The notes beneath the pieces were generated by a model, which saw only the letters and a list, made by a program, of their open reading frames with translations, was not told the DNA's origin and ran no database searches. The position numbers were made by a program, and so were the translations under genes. A DNA stretch of 64,000 bases from Owenia fusiformis (taxonomy: Eukaryota; Annelida; Polychaeta; Sabellida; Oweniidae), in assembly GCA_903813345.2 (NCBI GenBank), contig CAIIXF020000006.1, positions 36,857,936-36,921,935 on the forward strand, in the 5' to 3' direction. Below, piece by piece: positions 57,721-64,000 of the stretch (its first letter is position 1; every line of letters starts with the position of its first letter).

Positions 57721-58230
57721 ATATAGCCCGAGCTTGCGATGGCTATATTACGTCAGACCGAAGGCATATATTCAATGATACGCCATAACTATTAACATGA
57801 CGTTATAAGATTGCCATGGTAAAAAAGTTTTGGCGGCTATAGCCGACCTTCAGCTCGATCGACTTGCATACAAATGCTTCGCAAGGTATGTAATACTTCA
57901 CACCGTGCAAAGGTGTAAACAAAGTGATTTCGACTGGAATTGTTTAAAATGTTGGTCTTTTTTCACGCATTTCTACATATTATCTTCAGGAAATGTTATG
58001 TAAATGTACTTTAAGGTATGTAATACAACAATTATGTCCGTATCATTGAATATATGCCTTCGGGCTGTCGTAATATAGCCCGAGCTTGCGACCATCCTCC
58101 GAACACAGGGCTTCAAAATCCAGAATATCTTCTTTCTTTTTACGGATTCTGGACACCTGCTTAGGAGGATGGCTTGCGGCAGACCTCGGGCATATATTCA
58201 ATGATAGGGACATAACTGCTAAATATTGGC
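57721..58230. repeat. inverted repeat cluster with GAGCTTGCGA tips
   Basis: ATATAGCCCGAGCTTGCGAT at 57,721 is palindromic with GGCTATAT. Its neighbourhood (AGACCGAAGGCATATATTC) recurs inverted near 58,035 and direct near 58,180. A CCATCCTCC/GGAGGATGG hairpin (about 58,093-58,170) is inserted in the last copy. Confidence 0.6.
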
Positions 58231-58313
58231 CTTTGAAATGACGTTATTGAACAATTGTTTACAAGGAAATGTGGTTCTTGTTATAAAACCAAACAACATT
58301 ATGAGTGTTTTAA

Positions 58314-59603
58314 GTAGCTGTCACACTTGCCGTGGAGGCTCACCGTTCGCCACCCGTGTGGCTAATTTTGGGCAGACGGCGGCGAACGGTATGGACACAC
58401 GGTAGGCCGTTTCCCACCCGTTGAAAACGTTCAGTTTGCTGGCCATCCACACCGGGCCAATTTTCGGAGCATGCTCAAAACTTTCGCCATTTGAGTGTCG
58501 ACTGTGAACGGTGATATCGGAATGGGAATGGTAATAAGGACGTTGCGACCGTTAAGAACACGTTCGCAAGGCGGGGATGGACGCAGGCTCTCACCGGGCA
58601 TTCGAAATGTCAGAGCGAACGGGTTTGCACGATACCAGCGCAACGCCTAGGTATTATTCCAATAACGTGTTAACGGTCTCCTTAAGGGCTCTTAAGTTTC
58701 TATAACATCCTCTCGTACTGGTGGAGGGTGGATGTCCAAGATCCGTCTTTCATTTTACACGAGACATCAATTCTTCGACTTTTTCCTATGTAATTGGTGT
58801 AATGGTCAAGGAGATACTCATACTACTTTCGACAGAGATCCTTTTGGAGCTAAAAATGAAACAAATTATGTTGTCGGGCGTATTCCCTTTAATTTCAGTC
58901 CCACCCCTAAATGACTTATTAAATAATTTGCTTCTGGGCTCGTAATGCAATCGATTACTCACAAACAGACTCGGCTATCAAGGGTTATCAAATTCATGTA
59001 TCCCCAAATATTGTTTATACAGTTAATGTAACGGACTTATTACTTAAATTAATAATTATAATTAAAACAAATGTATTTATTTGTTTTTTGTAATCCGCGA
59101 ATATTTTACAAGGGATTAAAATTATTTATGAAGAATCTGCATATATATTTTTGTAAATATAAAAATATTATATCAAACCTTGTATGGAGTTTCTTTTTAT
59201 ATTATTAGTATTTATCACAAGCTAAGCGAGTTTGAGAATTAAAAATTGAGAACTGAGAATTTAGATTATTTATGTCACAATAAGAAAATATTTGAGAATA
59301 CATTTTTGATCCATCGGAAGCATCTAACATGTACGCATTGTATACTAACTAGAGAATATTGTATCTCTGTCAAAGTGGTTTAAGTGTCTCCTTGACCATT
59401 AATTACACCAAAATGCATAGGAGAAAATTGGAGAATTAATACCCCGTGTTAACTGAAAGACAGCCGACGGGTCTTGGCCATCCAAAAATATTTTAATAAT
59501 AAACTGGAGGCAAAATTGTGTATCCATACCGTTCGCCGACGTTTGCCGAAAATTAGCCACATGGTGGTGAACGGTGAGCCTACACGGCAAGTGTGACAGC
59601 TAC
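58314..59603. mobile_element. foldback element, 1.29 kb
   Basis: Ends GTAGCTGTCACACTTGCCGT and its complement at 59,603. Outer arms of about 80 bp include CGTTCGCC motifs. Inner arms (about 58,730-58,845 and 59,375-59,490) pair again through GTCAAGGAGA and TCTCCTTGAC. No transposase or clear TSD. Confidence 0.7.
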
Positions 59604-60105
59604 ATAGATTCTATAGCACCCATTGATCTGTCTATTCTTAATTATTCTTAAGGTAGGCAGATAAGTGCTTATCATCAATTGTTTTTTTTTGTAGTCAGTA
59701 GTGCCTCGGAGATCCAATCAACTTGTAAAATATTTCTGGAAGAAATTTTATGTTTTAGTTTACATGTAGAATACTGTTTTTTTCCTACACTTGATAGCGT
59801 TCTAAAGCTTTGTCACAGATTCATCGTTCCTTTTTACCTGATATTTTCAATGATGCGGAAAGTGTCCAGGAGAGTCGCTTATTTGACAATATGCTCCGGT
59901 ATTTTGACAAAGTCCCTGATGATTCCAGAAGAAAATCAACAATAAAATGTCGCACAAATATTGCACTGTAACTTCGCAAAACCATGACTGCTTTTATTAT
60001 AGTTTATCTCCTAATTATCTAGATGCGGTCATTTTAGATGACAGCACGCAATTTCTAAATTGTTCGTATCACGGGGTCTTGTCTCAGCGTCCACCATGTT
60101 ACGTG
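59604..60105. other. intergenic, no gene
   Basis: Short open frames without recognisable domains. Confidence 0.45.
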
Positions 60106-60424
60106 GTTGCTATTTCCAATATAAAATCAACAAACGCTAGTGAAATAATGTTCCAATATTTATCGGAATGTTCAGGATAAATTCTATTCTAATGATGAAA
60201 ATTTACCTGATGATTTATCCTGGTTCTCGGCACATGCTGATGACTTTTGTAGAAGTTGGAATTTTATAATTAGTTTTGTAGTTTTGAAGTTTTTGTCTTA
60301 ATATTATTGAAGTTGCTAAAGCCAAAATGTCCAAACAGTGACTCCAAACTAAATAATGTGAAGACCGCCTCTCTTCCACATAGGGAAAGTTGATAAAAGT
60401 AACACTTTTAAAGTTTGGACCATA
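60106..60424 (-). other. downstream flank of the GPCR
   Basis: Homologous to 53,215-53,760, as described there. Probably part of an ancestral 3' UTR; this copy lacks the MITE. Confidence 0.6.
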
Positions 60425-61245
60425 CAATAGTATCACTGTTGAACTGTTTCGATCTTTAAGTGATTGGTCTCCCGTATCACTATCGAACTGTTTCTATATC
60501 TAAAGTGATTGATCTCCCGTATTACTGTGGAACTGTTTCTATTTCTGAGTGATTGGTCTCCCGTATCACTATTGAACTGTTTGTATCTCTAAGTGATCGA
60601 TCTCCCGTATCACTGTTAAACTGTTTGTATCTCCAAGTGATCGATCTCCCGTATCATTGTGAAACTGTTTCGATCTTTAAGTGATTGGTCTCCCGTATCA
60701 CTATCGAACTGTTTCTATATCTAAGTGATTGATCTCCCGTATTACTGTGGAACTGTTTCTTTATCTAAGTGATTGATCTCCCCTATTACTGTGGAACTGT
60801 TTCTATTTCTGGATTGGTCTCCCATATCACTATTGAACTGTTTCTATCTCTAAGTGATTGATCTCCCGTATCACTGTTGCTCCTACCTCTTAGAGACCGA
60901 ACTCCCGTATCACTGTTAAACTGTTTGTATCTCCAAGTGATCGATCTCCCGTATCATTGTGAAACTGTTTCGATCTTTAAGTGATTGGTCTCCCGTATCA
61001 CTATCGAACTGTTTCTATTTCTGAGTGATTGGTCTCCCGTATCACTATTGAACTGTTTCTATATCTAAGTGATTGATCTCTCCTATCACTGTGGAACTGT
61101 TTCTATTTCTGGATTGGTCTCCCATATCACTATTGAACTGTTTCTATCTCTAAGTGATTGATCTCCCGTATCACTGTTGCTCCTACCTCTTAGAGACCGA
61201 ACTCCCGTATCGGCCGTGTTACTTTCTCTGAGTGATCCAACTCCC
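60425..61245 (-). repeat. 44-45-bp minisatellite overlapping the GPCR 3' end
   Basis: About 18 units containing CTCCCGTATCACTGTTGAAC and CTATCTCTAAGTGATT. A larger block is duplicated: 60,840-60,990 resembles 61,135-61,230. The last units (61,086-61,245) are translated as the GPCR tail. The period is not a multiple of three, so the reading frame shifts between units. Confidence 0.85.
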
Positions 61246-62207
61246 GTATCGGCCGTGTGAATTTGATTTCTTCGGTTTGTGAAAATCTTCTTCATTTCCT
61301 TTCGAAACATTGTATGACTGAATGAATAAATAATTGGGTTAATGCTAGAATTCGCAGTCGCCAAATAGCCAGTGATCTGGTAGGCCGTCCCAACATAGGA
61401 TTCAACGATATGTAAACGTTTGAGAAGCATATATGCAGCGAATGGTCCCCAGCATATGAAAAATCCGAACGACACAAAAATCAGTGTACGTATAGCGATA
61501 TTTCTGCTTTTCGACATACGTTGCTCATGGGTTGATGATCCATTTTGTGATTTTGATTGTTTGTGAATCTTATGCACGATTCTGCCGTAACAAAATACCA
61601 TAAGGCAAATCGGCATGAAAAATTCAACAATAAGGATGTATATGCCGAAAATCGAGTGGAATTGCTTACTCGGCCATTTTGTCCACAAAGAGCATGTTGT
61701 TCCTTCTAAGACGGAACTGCCAATTTCGTAGCTTTCGTGTATAATCGCTATCACCCATAGCATGATTATGACCCCGGCTCCCCAAATTAGTTTCTTAGAG
61801 ACATGTTTCCTGTAGAACAGTGGGTGTACCAGGGATATGTATCGCTCTATGGTTAATGCTTCAAGATTGAATGTTGAAAGAGCCGTAAACATCCAGAGCA
61901 GATACTCCGACAGCCAAAACCTACAGAAGAAACTTGCGAACGGACCTGGTTCCTTTATCCAGTCCATGCCATCAAATGCTTTGTTCAATATCATAAATAA
62001 CGAAGCCAACAAGTCAATTAAGCTTTGATGTACAATCAACATATTGCTTAGTTTTCTTCGAAAGTGTGTGGACTTGAGAAAAACAAATATGACCAAAAGA
62101 TTCCCGAAAAATCCTACGCCAGCAATCAGTCCATAGATTATTTTTTCTTCAAATGTTGCAAATGCGTTTACTGTAAACTTCGTCATAGTCTCTTTTGTTG
62201 CGTTCAT
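61086..62207 (-). CDS. class A (rhodopsin-family) GPCR, 373 aa
   Basis: A single-exon seven-helix receptor at the plasma membrane. Visible landmarks: GNLLVIF in TM1, LIVHQSLIDLLAS in TM2 (D2.50), a cysteine before TM3 (FFCRFW) pairing with one in the second loop (GTTCSLW), ERY then ISLVHP at the end of TM3, a TM5 proline (FFMPIC), FFICWGPF in TM6, and NSSINPIIY in TM7 (NPxxY). One N-terminal glycosylation site (NAT, residue 2). All signalling motifs are intact. The pattern suggests a peptide-type receptor but I cannot name a ligand. The cytoplasmic tail after about residue 318 is repetitive (TADTGV, SLR, SDTGDQSLRDRNSS) because it reads into the minisatellite. The start is the first in-frame ATG. 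Confidence 0.88.
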   Translation of the reverse strand: MNATKETMTKFTVNAFATFEEKIIYGLIAGVGFFGNLLVIFVFLKSTHFRRKLSNMLIVHQSLIDLLASLFMILNKAFDGMDWIKEPGPFASFFCRFWLSEYLLWMFTALSTFNLEALTIERYISLVHPLFYRKHVSKKLIWGAGVIIMLWVIAIIHESYEIGSSVLEGTTCSLWTKWPSKQFHSIFGIYILIVEFFMPICLMVFCYGRIVHKIHKQSKSQNGSSTHEQRMSKSRNIAIRTLIFVSFGFFICWGPFAAYMLLKRLHIVESYVGTAYQITGYLATANSSINPIIYSFSHTMFRKEMKKIFTNRRNQIHTADTGVGSLRESNTADTGVRSLRGRSNSDTGDQSLRDRNSSIVIWETNPEIETVPQ

Positions 62208-62650
62208 TTCATTTTATTGTCCATGCACATGCAAAAAATGCTCATCTTTTTAATAATGCATCGAGACGCTGAGAACTCGGAGTTTGCAACATCACTTCAT
62301 CTTTGCTTGATCCCTCGAGAACTAGCAAATGTCAAGTTAGAACTTCTTAACTCATCCTTGGTCAAAGAGAAGTTGTCTCATGCGCTGGACAGTGATGTCC
62401 GATCTTCAAGTGAGGTGATTAAGGCACCACTGTCTCTCTTAACAAGTTATATGATATTGTAAGTGACTGTCACGCGAGACAAATGACGCACGAGGCTAAG
62501 GAATCGCTAATTAGTGTTAATGGGAAACCAGATGCGCATGGCTAGTATAGAAATAATTAATAATTAAGATTTTATGATTCATGGCGTAATACATGACCGA
62601 AAATTCATTTTTAAAAGACCAAAATCGCGTAAGTCTTTGGCAATTGCACA
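62208..62650. other. 5' flank of the GPCR
   Basis: Probable promoter and 5' UTR by position; no TATA or initiator I would defend. No other gene. Confidence 0.4.
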
Positions 62651-62654
62651 AATG

Positions 62655-62835
62655 GCAATTGCAAAAACGCCAATATAATGTATTATTGAATTACATTAGA
62701 AACATATATATTCATGTTTAGGCCTACATGTGTTAGTAGTACATGAATGAAACGCGCGAGTCATTGGTCCATGGATGGAATGCATTTTGCGTGGTTTTAA
62801 ATGTGTTTGTCTTTATCAAGATGAAAATGTCAACA
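62655..62835. repeat. dispersed repeat related to 43,645-43,810
   Basis: GCAAAAACGCCAATATAATG, ACGCGCGAGTCA and TTGGTCCATG occur in the same order in both. Confidence 0.65.
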
Positions 62836-63530
62836 AATAAAATTGTGTTGTAGTATAGATACCCTGTTGTAAAATTTAAAATCCACAATGCGTGAAAGTG
62901 TTCGAAATTAGGTTGATCAAAAAATTGACGGTGAATGAAACATATTGGGGCCTTAGAAAAGTATATTCAAGAGTATAATCAGGGATTTAATCACATATTA
63001 ATTCTATTGTAGTCAGATAATCACTGTCTCAATGGCATCATAACAGACAGTAACGTAGTCCTAAATCGTGTAACTCCGTTGAACTAGGCGAAATCCAAGT
63101 AACGTGTAGCTCATTTGAAGAGAAAACATTCGTAGACAAGACTTTACAGACACTTTAAGACAGCAAATCCAAAATGGCCACCTTAACATTTACCAAGGCA
63201 AGAATATCTTAAAATCAGTTCAAGTTTATCATATGAATAATTATCCCTGACAATTTTGAAATCGATCCGTGGCATGGTTCCTCTGCAAAATCGAAAATCC
63301 CAATATAATATTTACCCAGAATGCTCAAAAACTTACCAGTTCGAGATTTGCATACAACGAATATATTCCTGAAAAGTTAAAACTGATCCGTCACATCGTT
63401 CACCTGGAAACGCGTAGACAAGGCTTCAAAGACAAGATTTAAGGACGAAAAATCAAAAATTGCCACCTTAAGATTTACCCAGAATGCCCCACAACTAGTC
63501 AATTTAAGATTGGCATACAAAAATATTTCC
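62836..63530. repeat. degenerate duplicated intergenic block
   Basis: Two diverged copies of a block with GGCCACCTTAACATTTACC (about 63,175) and GCCACCTTAAGATTTACCC (about 63,460). No gene. Confidence 0.5.
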
Positions 63531-64000
63531 TGAAAAGGAAAAGGGAAAGTAGCGCAACAGATTTCGGACAGTCATATGATGAATTTTGGCTATTTTCTGA
63601 GGATTTAAACCGGCAGGAGCATATGTTTGGCCAATGCACTACCTCCAGGAAAAGCATTTCTAGATATGATAAAATAATTTCGACTTTGAGCCAAGGTGGA
63701 TGCAAACAACCAACCCACATGTTTTTCTTTAATATTTTCCTGATTTTCAACCCCTGCTTTTTATTTTTTCTTGCATCAATATGTTGCGTTTTGACACACA
63801 GTTAACCCCTTTAAAGGAATAAGTAATTCCTTTTAGATAAAGTGAAAAACAATATTTCTCATGCTATTTTCCCACAAGGAAATCTGATGCAATCCATTGC
63901 TTTCAGCTAATTTTGGTCACCCATAATGGATATCTTTAAAACCCCTGAAGGGATTACTTATTCCTTTAAACGGATTAACTGTGTGTCAAAACGCAACATA
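63531..64000. repeat. dispersed repeat ending in a palindrome at the window edge
   Basis: 63,531-63,830 matches 32,490-32,790. ATGTTGCGTTTTGACACACA near 63,780 is repeated in inverted orientation at the last bases, around a core whose orientation is reversed in the 32.8 kb copy. The element may extend beyond the window. Confidence 0.65.

Overview
The window is animal (metazoan) nuclear DNA. It is AT-rich and repeat-dense, with spliced or intronless eukaryotic genes and no bacterial operon structure. The gene set is C2H2 zinc-finger proteins with up to 32 fingers, a secreted sphingomyelinase with a GT-AG intron, a class A GPCR, a LINE reverse-transcriptase fragment and a Maverick/Polinton-type element. 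Together with a degenerate CCCTAA interstitial tract this suggests a marine invertebrate. I cannot name the phylum from sequence alone.

Layout. 1-6.0 kb: dispersed repeats, MITEs and a minisatellite split by an 8-bp-TSD element. 6,089-13,846: a 7.76 kb Polinton-like element with a 6-bp TSD (GAAGTA) and about 1.83 kb terminal inverted repeats. It carries only two genes, a packaging-type ATPase flanked by zinc-binding motifs and a small basic protein, and its right end is tandemly duplicated. 13.9-15.5 kb: an old repeat interrupted by an 879-bp foldback element with a 10-bp TSD. 15.5-27.6 kb: three tandemly duplicated zinc-finger units on the minus strand (a dead one, ZNF A, ZNF B) with shared 3' flanks and 5' splice sites. 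27.9-31.3 kb: a 69-bp satellite of about 48 copies that looks like a decayed zinc-finger unit. 31.3-49.6 kb: almost pure repeat landscape (Tc1/mariner-like MITEs, foldbacks, palindromes, paired direct repeats, interstitial telomere-like tract, 5'-truncated LINE). 49.965-51.942: bacterial-type sphingomyelinase gene, two exons. 52.5-60.4 kb: minisatellites, CRE/YY1-like tandem repeats, hairpin elements. 61.086-62.207: an intronless class A GPCR whose C-terminal tail reads into a 44-45-bp minisatellite. 62.2-64 kb: repeats.

Functional ties are limited. The two Polinton genes are adjacent, same-strand and each preceded by a TATA box about 55 bp before its likely ATG, so they look like one element's co-evolved pair. 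The zinc-finger genes are paralogues. The sphingomyelinase and GPCR have no evident link to each other. Several insertions can be read against an uninterrupted paralogous copy in the same window, which makes their boundaries unusually secure.

The most unusual items are the two-gene Polinton derivative with promoter-like TIRs, the zinc-finger-derived satellite, and a set of palindromic hairpins with GC-rich tips. All similarity statements come from reading the sequence by eye; no database search was possible.
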